From NCBI GenBank assembly GCA_037479115.1, contig JBBFLK010000018.1, positions 1 to 63,192 of the forward strand: 63,192 bases of DNA, in the 5' to 3' direction. The stretch is from Anaerohalosphaeraceae bacterium. Its GTDB lineage: Bacteria; Planctomycetota; Phycisphaerae; Sedimentisphaerales; Anaerohalosphaeraceae. The notes beneath the pieces were generated by a model that had not been told where the DNA came from, did not search any database, and saw only the letters and a program-made list of their open reading frames with translations. This document shows positions 16,831 through 25,483 of the stretch, piece by piece (positions within the stretch are counted from its first letter, which is position 1; each line of letters opens with the position of its first letter). The position numbers and the translations under genes were made by a program.

Positions 16831-17982
16831 ATGAAGTCGAAGTTGTTTTTCTCTGTCGGACTGCTTTTGCTGGCAGGGGCCTGTCGGGCCCAGACGGAAA
16901 TTCGTATTGCCGTTGTCAATCCCACCCAAATTCTTCGGGTCCAGGAGAGCATTGAGCTGGATTGGGCGGAGATTCAGAAACGCTCGGCGGACCTGAAGCC
17001 GGAAGAGACGGCGGTGCTGGAGGCATCAACACGGCAGCCGCTGCGCACACAGGTCCTGCAGATTGACGGCAGGACGTCCCTGCTTTTTCAGACGGATTTG
17101 CAGCCCGGACAAAAAAAAGAGTTTATTCTGCTCAAGCGTCCGGAAGGGATGACGGAGCCGGATTCGCCGGCCCGGACGTACTGCCGGTTTATTCCGGAGC
17201 GCAAGGACGACTTCGGATGGGAAAATGACAGGGCGGCGTATCGGATGTACGGCCCGGCGCTGGAGGATGAGACCATCACCAGCGGGATTGATGCCTGGGG
17301 CAAATGCGTGCCGTATCCGGTGATTGACAAGTTCATCCGCGATTACAATGAGAAGAAGATTTCCTATCACGAAGACCACGGTGAAGGCGGCGATTTTTAC
17401 AAGGTTGGACCGACCCTCGGCTGCGGGGGCCTGGCTCCGTTTGTGGACGGCAAGGTCTGCCTGCCTCCCCGCAATTTTGTTCAGTGGAAGATTCTGGCCA
17501 ACGGTCCGCTGCGTTCCGTCTTTGAGCTGACATATAAGGCGTGGCAGGCCGGTCCCTACACCGTCAGCGAAGTCAAGCGGATTTCGATTGACTTGGGCAG
17601 CAACTTAAGCCGCATCGAGTGCACCTACACCTGTCCGCAAACGGATACCCTGCCGCTGGCGGCGGGCATTGTCCTGCGGGAAACCAGTCAGCAGACCTGG
17701 AAGGCCCCGCAGAGCATTGCCTACTGGCTGCCGACGGATTTCATCAGCGGCCATATGGGCTGCGGAGTCCTCTTCGGCGCCGGCTGGGCGGCGGAGCCGA
17801 CGGAGGCCGACGGACACCTTCTCCTGACGCTTTCCCACAAGCTCAGCAAGCCGGTTGTCTATTACGCCGGCTCCTGCTGGGATAAAAATGAAGAGTTTCG
17901 TACATTTGAAAAATGGCAGCAGTATCTGAAGACGTTCAAGCAGCGGCTGGACAATCCGGTCGCAGTGGAATGGCTGCCGTAA
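16831..17982 (+). CDS. DUF4861 family exported protein
   Basis: 383 residues with an N-terminal signal (SKLFFSVGLLLLAGACRAQ). The rest is beta-rich with DFGWENDRAAYRMYGPAL, SGIDAWGKCVPYPVIDKFI and YHEDHGEGGDFYKVGPTLGCGG, segments I associate with DUF4861, a family found next to pectate lyases and unsaturated rhamnogalacturonyl hydrolases. The conserved His, Glu and Asp residues hint at an enzyme or sugar-binding role, but no activity is established that I can cite. It lies 29 bases after the esterase gene with a strong GAGAGGTG ribosome site. Confidence 0.8.
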   Translation: MKSKLFFSVGLLLLAGACRAQTEIRIAVVNPTQILRVQESIELDWAEIQKRSADLKPEETAVLEASTRQPLRTQVLQIDGRTSLLFQTDLQPGQKKEFILLKRPEGMTEPDSPARTYCRFIPERKDDFGWENDRAAYRMYGPALEDETITSGIDAWGKCVPYPVIDKFIRDYNEKKISYHEDHGEGGDFYKVGPTLGCGGLAPFVDGKVCLPPRNFVQWKILANGPLRSVFELTYKAWQAGPYTVSEVKRISIDLGSNLSRIECTYTCPQTDTLPLAAGIVLRETSQQTWKAPQSIAYWLPTDFISGHMGCGVLFGAGWAAEPTEADGHLLLTLSHKLSKPVVYYAGSCWDKNEEFRTFEKWQQYLKTFKQRLDNPVAVEWLP

Positions 17983-18005
17983 CCTTAATTTCGTGAAAGG
18001 ATGTT

Positions 18006-18836
18006 ATGCAGGTACGTTATGTTCCGGACCCGGTGCGGTTTTGCCGGATGACGACGCAGGAGATTCGGGAGGCGTTTCTGATTGAAACGCTCTTTGCACC
18101 CGAGCGGATTGAGATGCTCTATTGCGATGTGGACCGTGTGATTGTCGGCTCGGCGGTGCCGGTCGGGGCGTCGCTGACGCTTTCGGCGGCTGAGCAGCTG
18201 CGGGCGGAGTATTTCTGCCAGCGGCGGGAGCTGGGCATTCTGAACATCGGCGGGGCCGGCCAGGTGGTTGTGGACGGCCGCTCGTTTCCGATGGCGAATC
18301 TGGATTGTCTGTATGTCGGACGCGGCAGCCGGCAGATTGAATTTGTCAGCGGCAATTCCGCGCAGCCGGCGCGTTTTTATCTGCTCAGCTACCCGGCCCA
18401 CCGGGAGTATCCGACGACTCTGATTCCCAAGGCACAGGCCAACCCGGTTCATCTGGGCAGCATCGAGCAGGCCAACAAACGCACGATTTATCAGTGCATT
18501 CATCCCAAAGGCGTGCCGAGCTGTCAGCTGGTGATGGGCTTTACGGTTTTGGAGCCGGGCTGCGTGTGGAATACGATGCCGCCGCACACGCACGAGCGCC
18601 GGATGGAGGTGTATATGTATTTCCATATGCCGTCGAACGCCCGTGTGTTTCATCTGATGGGCAGACCCAGCGAGACCCGTCATATTGTTGTGGCGGAAGG
18701 GCAGGCGGTCATTTCGCCCAGCTGGTCGATTCATTCCGGCGTCGGCACGGCGGCTTATACCTTCTGCTGGGGCATGGGCGGCGAGAATCAGACCTTTGAA
18801 GATATGGATCACTTGACGATGGATGATATTCGGTAA
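18006..18836 (+). CDS. kduI: 5-keto-4-deoxyuronate isomerase
   Basis: 276 residues, full length for the family and cytoplasmic. It isomerises 5-keto-4-deoxyuronate, the product of unsaturated uronates, to 2,5-diketo-3-deoxygluconate. The zinc site is visible as PPHTHERRMEVYMYF (two His and a Glu) with a further His in WSIHSGVGT; the C-terminal GMGGENQTFEDMDHL is also typical. AAAGGATGTT precedes the start. The gene is followed closely by kduD, the next enzyme of the pathway. Confidence 0.95.
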   Translation: MQVRYVPDPVRFCRMTTQEIREAFLIETLFAPERIEMLYCDVDRVIVGSAVPVGASLTLSAAEQLRAEYFCQRRELGILNIGGAGQVVVDGRSFPMANLDCLYVGRGSRQIEFVSGNSAQPARFYLLSYPAHREYPTTLIPKAQANPVHLGSIEQANKRTIYQCIHPKGVPSCQLVMGFTVLEPGCVWNTMPPHTHERRMEVYMYFHMPSNARVFHLMGRPSETRHIVVAEGQAVISPSWSIHSGVGTAAYTFCWGMGGENQTFEDMDHLTMDDIR

Positions 18837-18855
18837 GGAAGGAAGGCAGGACAGT

Positions 18856-19617
18856 ATGATTCTGGACAAATTTAAATTGGACGGCAAAAAAGCGATTATC
18901 ACCGGTTCGGCCCGCGGCCTCGGGCAGGCCATGGCCATTGCTCTGGCGGAGGCGGGGGCGGACATTGCACTGGTGGACATTCTGGATATGTCCGAAAGCA
19001 AGGCCCGCATCGAGCGGCTCGGACGCAAGTGCATCACCATCACGGCCGACCTGAGCAAAAAGGACTGTGTGGACGTGATTGTCAGGGAAACCGTCGAAAA
19101 GCTGGGCGGGATTGATATCCTTTTCAACAACGCCGGGATTATTCGGCGGGCTCCGCTGCTGGAGTTTTCCGAGAAGGACTGGGATGATGTGATGAACATC
19201 AACATCCGTACGCTGTTTTTCCTCAGCCAGGCGGTTGCCCGGGTGATGATTCAGCAGGGCCGCGGCGGCAAGATTGTCAACACGGCCTCGATGCTCAGTT
19301 TTCAGGGCGGGATTCTGGTGCCGTCTTATACGGCCTCCAAGAGCGCGGTAATGGGACTGACGCGGCTTTTGGCCTGCGAACTGGCCCCCTATAAAATCAA
19401 CGTCAATGCGATTGCTCCGGGCTATATGGCCACCGACAATACAAAAGCCCTCCGCGAAAATCCCGAACGGAATAAGGCCATCCTCGACCGGATTCCGGCG
19501 GGCCGATGGGGCCAGCCGGAAGACCTGCAGGGGGTGGCGGTCTTTCTGGCCTCGGCGGCCTCGGATTATATGCACGGATACACGGTTGCCGTGGATGGCG
19601 GCTGGCTGGCGCGATAG
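18856..19617 (+). CDS. kduD: 2-deoxy-D-gluconate 3-dehydrogenase (2,5-diketo-3-deoxygluconate reductase)
   Basis: 253 residues, a classical short-chain dehydrogenase. TGSARGLG (residues 16-23) binds the dinucleotide, NNAG lies at 91-94, NTASM carries the catalytic Ser, and Y158-x3-K162 is in YTASKSA. It reduces 2,5-diketo-3-deoxygluconate to 2-keto-3-deoxygluconate. ATG 18856 is chosen because it has GGAAGG upstream and gives the normal KduD N-terminus (MILDKFKLDGKKAIITG); an in-frame ATG at 18823 would overlap kduI. It is 19 bases after kduI. Confidence 0.92.
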   Translation: MILDKFKLDGKKAIITGSARGLGQAMAIALAEAGADIALVDILDMSESKARIERLGRKCITITADLSKKDCVDVIVRETVEKLGGIDILFNNAGIIRRAPLLEFSEKDWDDVMNINIRTLFFLSQAVARVMIQQGRGGKIVNTASMLSFQGGILVPSYTASKSAVMGLTRLLACELAPYKINVNAIAPGYMATDNTKALRENPERNKAILDRIPAGRWGQPEDLQGVAVFLASAASDYMHGYTVAVDGGWLAR

Positions 19618-19631
19618 GGAGGACAGAAATC

Positions 19632-20732
19632 ATGGCAACTCTAAAACTGCGTCCTGCATTAGAATGCAAATACGATATCCTTTCTCTGGGGGAAGTGATG
19701 CTTCGGCTGGACCCGGGCGAAGAGCGGATTCATACCACGCGTACGTTTCGGGTCTGGGAGGGCGGCGGAGAATACAACGTCGCCCGCGGTCTTCGCCGCT
19801 GCTTCGGCAAGCGGGCGGCGGTTGTGACAGCCATTCCGGATAATCCCGTCGGGCGTCTTCTGGAGGATTTGCTGCTGCAGGGCGGCGTCAGTCTTGAATA
19901 TGTCCGCTGGGTGCCGTTTGACGGCATCGGCCGCAAAACCCGCGTGGGCCTGAATTTTACGGAGCGCGGCTACGGGGTTCGGGCGGCGGTGGGCTGCTCG
20001 GACCGGGCCAACAGTGCGGCCTCGCAGATGAAAAAGGGCGATATTGATTGGGAGAAAATCTTCGGACGCGACGGGGTGCGGTGGTTTCATACCGGCGGCA
20101 TTTTTGCAGGCCTTTCACCGACAACGCCCGATGTGATTCTGGAGGCGATGGAGGCCGCCCGCAAGTACGGCACGGTGATTTCCTACGATTTGAACTATCG
20201 GGCCTCGCTGTGGAAGGAATTCGGCGGCAAAGAGCGGGCCGTGGAGGTCAACCGCCGGATCGCCCCGTTCGTGGATGTGATGCTCGGCAACGAAGAGGAC
20301 TTTTCGGCGGCGCTGGGTTTTGAAGTGGCCGGTCTGGATGCGGACTGCTCCAAACTCGACCCGTCGAATTTCAAGAAGATGATTGCCGAAGCCGTCAAGG
20401 TCTTTCCCAACTTCAAGGCCGTAGCCACGACACTTCGGAACGCCCGGACCGCTACGCGGAATGACTGGGGAGCGGTTCTGTACTATGACGGCAAATTTTA
20501 CGATGCGACCCTGCGGGAGGATTTGGAAATCCTCGACCGCGTCGGCGGCGGCGACAGTTTCGCCTCCGGTCTGATTTACGGTCTGATGGAGGGCAAAAGC
20601 CCGCAGGAGGCGGTCGAGTACGGGGCGGCCCACGGGGCGCTGGCGATGACGACGCCGGGCGATACAACCACAGCGACGCTGGCGGAGGTGGAGCGGGTGA
20701 TGAAGGGCAAATCCGCCCGCATCAGCCGCTGA
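19632..20732 (+). CDS. kdgK: 2-keto-3-deoxygluconate kinase-like PfkB sugar kinase
   Basis: 366 residues of the PfkB ribokinase fold. Family marks are GEVMLRLDPGEERI, the glycine-rich WEGGGEYNVARGL near the N-terminus, SYDLNYRASLWKE, and the active-site GGGDSFASGL with the catalytic Asp at about residue 308. In this operon the substrate is most likely 2-keto-3-deoxygluconate, giving KDPG. The aldolase that would finish the pathway is not in the window. The start follows a GGGAGG site 14 bases after kduD. The protein is longer than E. coli KdgK (about 310), mainly through inserts in the middle. Confidence 0.85.
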   Translation: MATLKLRPALECKYDILSLGEVMLRLDPGEERIHTTRTFRVWEGGGEYNVARGLRRCFGKRAAVVTAIPDNPVGRLLEDLLLQGGVSLEYVRWVPFDGIGRKTRVGLNFTERGYGVRAAVGCSDRANSAASQMKKGDIDWEKIFGRDGVRWFHTGGIFAGLSPTTPDVILEAMEAARKYGTVISYDLNYRASLWKEFGGKERAVEVNRRIAPFVDVMLGNEEDFSAALGFEVAGLDADCSKLDPSNFKKMIAEAVKVFPNFKAVATTLRNARTATRNDWGAVLYYDGKFYDATLREDLEILDRVGGGDSFASGLIYGLMEGKSPQEAVEYGAAHGALAMTTPGDTTTATLAEVERVMKGKSARISR

Positions 20733-20751
20733 GCCGCGGCGGTTTCTGTTT

Positions 20752-21621
20752 ATGGAACAGTCTGTTTCGATTGCCGTTGGGACGGCCGGCTGGTCCTATC
20801 CGGACTGGGCGGGGATTGTCTATCCGAAAGGCTGCAAAGAAACACTGCGGTTTGTTTCAGGGCTGGTGGACTGCATCGAAATCAACAGCACGTTTTATCG
20901 TCCGCCGGAGAAAAAGACGACCTCCGTCTGGTGCAAGCAGGTGCAGGGACGAAAGGGGTTTTTCTTTACCGCCAAACTCCATCAGAAGTTTACCCACGAG
21001 GGACAAATCGATTCGGAATTGGTGCGGCAGTTTCGGGAGGGGTTGGCTCCGCTGCTGGAAGCAGGCCTGCTGCGCTGCCTTCTGATGCAGTTTCGATATG
21101 ATTTCACTGCTTCGGATGACAATCGGCGCTATCTGGGAAATCTGATAGCGCAGTTCCGGGATATCTGCCCGATTGCCGTCGAAGTGCGGCATGCCTCCTG
21201 GCGGCAGCCCGCCTTTCTGCAGGAGCTGGAAGACAGCGGCGTAACGGTTTGTTCCATCGATTATCCGACGGGACCTGATTCGTTTGTTTTGGACGACCGA
21301 ACCGTCGGTTCGGCGGGCTATATGCGTCTGCACGGGCGCAACGCCGCCGCCTGGTTTGCCAAGTCTACCCGCGATGAACGGTATGATTATTTGTATTCGC
21401 CGGATGAATTAAGGGAAATCGCTGCACGGATTCAGCGGCTGGCGGCCCATTGCCAAACCTATACGGTGATTGCCAATAATCATTACAAGGGAGCTGAACT
21501 GGCCAACGCCCTCGAATTGAAGTTTCTTCTGACTGGGTTAAGACAACACGTGCCGGACAGTCTGCTGGCCCGGTATCCTGCTCTGGCCCGGATTGCTCAG
21601 TCGGGGGGGTTGTTTGATTAA
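20752..21621 (+). CDS. DUF72 (YecE-like) TIM-barrel protein
   Basis: 289 residues. The N-terminal GTAGWSYPDWAGIVYP, IEINSTFYRPPEKKT and FTAKLHQKFTH, with EVRHASW and YMRLHGRN later, are the conserved segments of DUF72. The structure is a TIM-barrel; no reaction is established. It starts 19 bases after the kinase and may be read through from the pectin operon, though its ribosome site is weak. Its membership in the pathway is only positional. Confidence 0.88.
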   Translation: MEQSVSIAVGTAGWSYPDWAGIVYPKGCKETLRFVSGLVDCIEINSTFYRPPEKKTTSVWCKQVQGRKGFFFTAKLHQKFTHEGQIDSELVRQFREGLAPLLEAGLLRCLLMQFRYDFTASDDNRRYLGNLIAQFRDICPIAVEVRHASWRQPAFLQELEDSGVTVCSIDYPTGPDSFVLDDRTVGSAGYMRLHGRNAAAWFAKSTRDERYDYLYSPDELREIAARIQRLAAHCQTYTVIANNHYKGAELANALELKFLLTGLRQHVPDSLLARYPALARIAQSGGLFD

Positions 21622-21628
21622 CAGCGGA

Positions 21629-22474
21629 TTATTTTTCCTTCGGCAGCGGTTTGGGCAGCACGGGCGAATAATTGGGTCTGGACCCTTTGTGCCAGGCCAG
21701 CGTCCAAAGCTGCTCGTGGACAAGGGTATCCACGTGCATATCCAGAAAAGCGACGTTGGTTTTTCGTCCGTGGCGGTTCAGGACAAATCGTCCGATGGCC
21801 CGTTCCGTGGTTCCGCTGGTCTGGTCGCCGGTATCATAGAAATTGGTAGTGCCGGAAATCGCATTGGCGGGCAGGGTATTGGTATTTTGCGGCCAGCCGT
21901 CCACCCAATTGGCATCGAGGAAAACGGGGGCCTCGCCGGCGGCTTTCACATCGTTTAAGCTGGCGTACGGGTAGTTCTGCATCGACGCCGGCACCCAGCG
22001 GTTGGCATCGCCGTAAAACCAGCCGTTAAAGCCGTAACTGCCGGTTTCATAGCGTTTATGCGACTGGGCCGAGTAATTCCACAGCCACGGGCGCATGGCA
22101 GTGCCCCACAGACTGGTTGAGCCGTTGTATTCATTTTCCACAGTTTTCAGCTGCGATGCCGTTTCCGGGCAGAGCCGGGCTTCGTCCACGTTTCCCATAT
22201 TTTGTCCGATCGCATCCAGCCAGAGGACACTCGTTGTATTATCCGGATAGGGGAAGAATCGATTTTTGTTGTTGGTCAGGTACAGCTGCATGGCGGTCCC
22301 GAGTGTTTTCAGATTGTTTTTGTCGAGTGTCATTCGGGCCTGATATTTGGCCTTTTTTAAGGCCGGCAGCAGCACCGACAGCAAGATGGCGATAATGGCG
22401 ATGACAACCAGCAGTTCGATTAACGTAAAAGCCCTGCGTTCTATCCGACTCGACCCCATTTTTTTGATTTCCAT
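21629..22474 (-). CDS. Prepilin-leader (type II secretion/DUF1559-like) surface protein
   Basis: 281 residues. After a short basic leader, [31 protein letters not shown] is the class III prepilin cleavage site (before Phe) and hydrophobic stem helix. The remainder is a globular domain with the planctomycete/lentisphaerae-type ending in which a His and a late FLDMHVD motif lie before the C-terminus. Such proteins occur in many paralogues in this phylum; role in pseudopilus or surface display is unproven. ATG 22474 has GGAG eight bases upstream; a GTG three codons earlier is less likely. It converges with DUF72 with only 7 bases between stops. Confidence 0.85.
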   Translation of the reverse strand: MEIKKMGSSRIERRAFTLIELLVVIAIIAILLSVLLPALKKAKYQARMTLDKNNLKTLGTAMQLYLTNNKNRFFPYPDNTTSVLWLDAIGQNMGNVDEARLCPETASQLKTVENEYNGSTSLWGTAMRPWLWNYSAQSHKRYETGSYGFNGWFYGDANRWVPASMQNYPYASLNDVKAAGEAPVFLDANWVDGWPQNTNTLPANAISGTTNFYDTGDQTSGTTERAIGRFVLNRHGRKTNVAFLDMHVDTLVHEQLWTLAWHKGSRPNYSPVLPKPLPKEK

Positions 22475-22790
22475 AAAAAACACTCCGTTCCCATTCTGCT
22501 TGTCCCCCTTTTATTTAATGTCCGTTTTTCCTTGTTTTTACAGGGAAAACGGCAAAAACTTCGAAAATCCGGAAAGAAACCGGTGAACAACGGACGAAAA
22601 ATATCCATATACAACAATAATCGCGGGAAATATGGGACTATGTCTATACAGAATAGATAAGATATTGGCGAGTTTGTCAGGGATGTAATCGAAAGCTGAC
22701 CAATTTCGTATTGTTTTTGAAGAAAAAGGATATAATGTTGGCTTCTTCAGACGTAGAATTTATGTTTCTTTTAAGCAGGGAGGAGCTTGA
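22475..22790. other. Divergent intergenic region with a candidate -10 box
   Basis: A 316-bp AT-rich gap between divergent genes. A perfect TATAAT at 22731-22736 lies 54 bases before the phosphatase gene; I see no convincing -35 at normal spacing and no RNA gene. Confidence 0.4.
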
Positions 22791-24116
22791 ATGGATACCG
22801 TAATGACGGAATTAGAAAAACAGCAAATACAGCGGGAAGAAGAGATTTACCAGATTTCCACACTGGTGGCGGGGAACTTCCGCCTTCAGGAAGTGCTGGA
22901 CCGTCTGGCGGAGGCGGCCGTGCGCGTCACCAACACGACGGCCTGTTCGATTCGGCTTTTGGATGAGGAAACAGGCGACCTGAAGATGCGCAGCACCTAT
23001 GGTCTGAGCGAGGCCTATCGCAATAAAGGGCCGGTGACCAAAGATGACCCTGTGGTGAAAGAGGCCTTTGAAGGCAAGGCCGTCGTGCTGGATGATATGC
23101 GGGTGGACAGCCGGGTGCAGTACCGCGAGGCCACCATTCGTGAGGGGCTCATCAGCCAGCTGACGGTGGCGATGATATTCCGTGATAAACCCCTGGGGGT
23201 TTTGCGGCTTTACAGCCCGGAACCGAATCGGTTCGATGAAAATGCGATTCGTCTGGCCCGGCTGGTGGCGACCCAGTGCGCCGTGGCCATTACCAACGCC
23301 CGGCTGTATGCGGAGGCCCTCGAAGGGGCTCGGATGGCCGAGCAGATGCGTCTGGCGGCGGTCATCCAGCGTCGAATGATTCCCGAAAAAGCCCCCTGTA
23401 TGAAGGGGCTGGATATTCAGGCGCGGTACCAGCCCTGCTATGAAATCGGCGGGGACTTGTATGATTTTCTGCAGCTGGATGACCATACGCTGATTGTCGG
23501 GATTGCCGACGTCATCGGCAAAGGGGTGCCGGCGGCGATTATGATGAGTATGTTCCGCGGGACGCTTCGGGCCTATGCAGACGGCGGTTACGGACGGCAC
23601 AGCATGCAGGAAGTCATCGTCCGGCTGAATCGGGTGGCCTGCCGCGAATGCCGCGATGGAGAGTTTATCACCCTCTTTATGGCCCGGATCGATACGAAGG
23701 AAAATACCCTGACCTACTGCAACTGCGGGCATGAGCCGGGACTGCTTCGGCACGGCAAGGAGCTGCTCGAACTGGAGCAGGGCGGTCTGGTATTAGGGGT
23801 CTGGCCGGATGCCGAATATTCGATACAAACGATTCCCTTTGTGCAGGATGACCTGCTGATTCTCTACACCGACGGATTGATTGATGCGATGAATTTTGAA
23901 GGGGAAAGCTGGGGCAAAGAGCGGTTTTTTGAGGCCATCGGCAAGACCTGCACCCACAGTTCCGAGGCCTTTATTCGGTCGCTGATGACCTGGCGGCGTC
24001 GATTTGTCGGTCTGGCCAGCCAGACGGATGATACGAGCATTGTTGTCATTCGCCGGGATGATCAGGCCAACCCCCGCCCCGAAGACTGTCAGTGCGCAAG
24101 GGTCGATACAAAGTAA
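22791..24116 (+). CDS. GAF-domain PP2C/SpoIIE-type serine phosphatase
   Basis: 441 residues, cytoplasmic. Residues about 20-170 are a GAF domain (FRLQEVLDRLAEAAVRVT, TACSIRLLDEETGDLKMRSTYGL, LGVLRLYSPEPNRFDE). A helical linker with MRLAAVIQRRMIPEKAP leads to an RsbU/SpoIIE phosphatase domain (about 205-425) with the metal ligands in YEIGGDLYDFLQLDD, GIADVIGKGVPAA, NCGHEPGLL and LYTDGLIDAMN. It probably dephosphorylates an anti-sigma-antagonist protein in response to a GAF ligand. No partner anti-sigma or antagonist lies nearby. GGGAGGAG precedes the ATG. Confidence 0.9.
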   Translation: MDTVMTELEKQQIQREEEIYQISTLVAGNFRLQEVLDRLAEAAVRVTNTTACSIRLLDEETGDLKMRSTYGLSEAYRNKGPVTKDDPVVKEAFEGKAVVLDDMRVDSRVQYREATIREGLISQLTVAMIFRDKPLGVLRLYSPEPNRFDENAIRLARLVATQCAVAITNARLYAEALEGARMAEQMRLAAVIQRRMIPEKAPCMKGLDIQARYQPCYEIGGDLYDFLQLDDHTLIVGIADVIGKGVPAAIMMSMFRGTLRAYADGGYGRHSMQEVIVRLNRVACRECRDGEFITLFMARIDTKENTLTYCNCGHEPGLLRHGKELLELEQGGLVLGVWPDAEYSIQTIPFVQDDLLILYTDGLIDAMNFEGESWGKERFFEAIGKTCTHSSEAFIRSLMTWRRRFVGLASQTDDTSIVVIRRDDQANPRPEDCQCARVDTK

Positions 24117-24327
24117 ACCCTCTACCCGTCCCTTGAACTTGAAGGCGATTCTCAACAAAAAATAAGGGAATGGGTAGAAAGCGGGCATATAATAGATGTA
24201 CCCTGTCTGTATTTATCTGTAAAATTTTTCGATTCCCTCTAAAAAATTCATAGAAAACAGGAGGAGTTGGAGCATTTAGTTTATAGAGCCGACCTGCGCA
24301 GTAGGACGGGCGAAAAAAGAAAAAAAC

Positions 24328-24355
24328 TTGACATTTTTTTTTGAATGTCTACAAT
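24328..24355 (+). promoter_or_regulatory. Strong promoter of the second prepilin-leader gene
   Basis: Perfect TTGACA (24328-24333), 16-bp spacer, TACAAT (24350-24355). Transcription would begin about 24362. Confidence 0.75.
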
Positions 24356-24360
24356 AAATG

Positions 24361-24382
24361 AATTAGAAACCGGTTTCTAATT
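24361..24382. promoter_or_regulatory. 22-bp perfect palindrome, LacI-type operator
   Basis: A perfect dyad whose centre is AGAAACCGGTTTCT, with a central CG as in LacI/GalR family operators. It sits exactly at the predicted transcription start, where a bound repressor would block the promoter. No LacI gene is in the window. Confidence 0.7.
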
Positions 24383-24498
24383 TATTGAAAAAGGTTTCGG
24401 GCATCCTTGAAAATCACTGCAAAAACGATAAGGCCGGCGGCTATTGCTCTGTAGGGAGTACAGCCGAAAAGATAATAGACCCGAAAAAGGAGATTATT

Positions 24499-25359
24499 AT
24501 GAGGCGGAAGACCGGTTTTACACTCATTGAGCTTCTGGTTGTGATTGCCATTATTGGCCTTTTGCTTTCGATTTTAATTCCCTCGCTTGCTAAAGTCAAA
24601 GCGATTGCCTGGGAGGTTTTCTGCAAGAACAATCTCAAGCAATATGCCGTGGTCGGAAAGATGTATTTGAATGATTATGCCGATACATTCCCGAACGCCT
24701 GGAACTCGATTTACCGCTCGGTGGATGAAAACAATCATCCGCGAATGTGCCAGTGGCACGATGCAGTCCGAAATCCGGACCGCAGACCGGATTTGGCCGG
24801 CCGGCTGTATCCCTATTTCGGCTCCTGGAGCGATATCCATGTCTGCCCGACGTTTGAGCGTTTTGCCATGGCGTATGGTCCTGAGCACTACGGCAGCTGC
24901 AATCCGTCGATTATTCCGATTCAGCCGCAGTTCGGCTACAGTATGAATGCCTTTCTGGGCGGCTTTGAACCGTCGCTGGCGGCGGAAAACCACCGGCTGG
25001 TTATCAAGTTGAGCCAGGTTGTCTCGCCTGCTACCGTTTTCTTCTTCTCAGAAGAAAACTGCTGGTTTATCTATCGAAACAACCAAATGGTTCGGTATGG
25101 GGCGGTCTTCAACGACAATGCCTTGTGCGGAGCCCCGCTTCATCCCCAGGACCCGGCGGCGTGGACCTATACAACGATTCCGGACCCGGATGTCAATCGG
25201 TTTTACGATTGTTTTGCCAGTTTTCACAAAACCACGCTTCAGAAGCGCAACGATGGGTTGGCCAACACAGTTTTCCTGGACGGTCATGTGGATTTTGTCA
25301 GCTATAAAGATACCTACAAATATGCCCGTCCGATGAAGCAGCAGCCCAGACTGCGGTAA
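24499..25359 (+). CDS. Prepilin-leader surface protein under operator control
   Basis: 286 residues. [20 protein letters not shown] gives a prepilin cleavage site before Phe and the stem helix. The C-terminal domain ends with NTVFLDGHVDFVSY, the H-x-DG style motif of DUF1559-like proteins, and contains several Cys. ATG 24499 has AAGGAG at ideal spacing; in-frame codons upstream lie in the regulated leader. It has a strong promoter, a palindromic operator and a terminator of its own, so it is a single-gene unit responding to some signal, perhaps a sugar. Function beyond surface localisation is unknown. Confidence 0.85.
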   Translation: MRRKTGFTLIELLVVIAIIGLLLSILIPSLAKVKAIAWEVFCKNNLKQYAVVGKMYLNDYADTFPNAWNSIYRSVDENNHPRMCQWHDAVRNPDRRPDLAGRLYPYFGSWSDIHVCPTFERFAMAYGPEHYGSCNPSIIPIQPQFGYSMNAFLGGFEPSLAAENHRLVIKLSQVVSPATVFFFSEENCWFIYRNNQMVRYGAVFNDNALCGAPLHPQDPAAWTYTTIPDPDVNRFYDCFASFHKTTLQKRNDGLANTVFLDGHVDFVSYKDTYKYARPMKQQPRLR

Positions 25360-25396
25360 GTCCATTTCTGTTTTCAAAGCTTTGTTCATTTCCGGC

Positions 25397-25430
25397 AGAG
25401 GTTCTGCGGAAGCAGAACCTCTTTACCTTT
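25397..25430 (+). terminator. Intrinsic terminator after the prepilin-leader gene
   Basis: A perfect 11-bp stem (AGAGGTTCTGC at 25397-25407 and its complement at 25412-25422) closes a GGAA tetraloop and is followed by a T-rich tract. Confidence 0.85.
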
Positions 25431-25483
25431 TTGTTTCAGAATGATATAGTTGTCGCATTCAAAACGGACAGAGTGTGTCGGAT

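Larger units (their letters stand above)
24117..24498. other. 382-bp intergenic region with promoter, operator and leader
   Basis: Contains a strong promoter at 24328-24355 and operator-like palindrome at 24361-24382 (listed separately). The transcribed leader (about 24362-24498) includes a small hairpin with CTGTA/TACAG arms at 24449-24453 and 24459-24463. No match to a riboswitch class that I can defend. Confidence 0.5.

Noticed and set aside
24362-24498. Possible riboswitch (c-di-GMP type) in the leader of the second prepilin-leader gene
   Set aside because: There is a small hairpin and some GC-rich strings, but the conserved core of the c-di-GMP classes could not be matched. A covariance-model search would decide.
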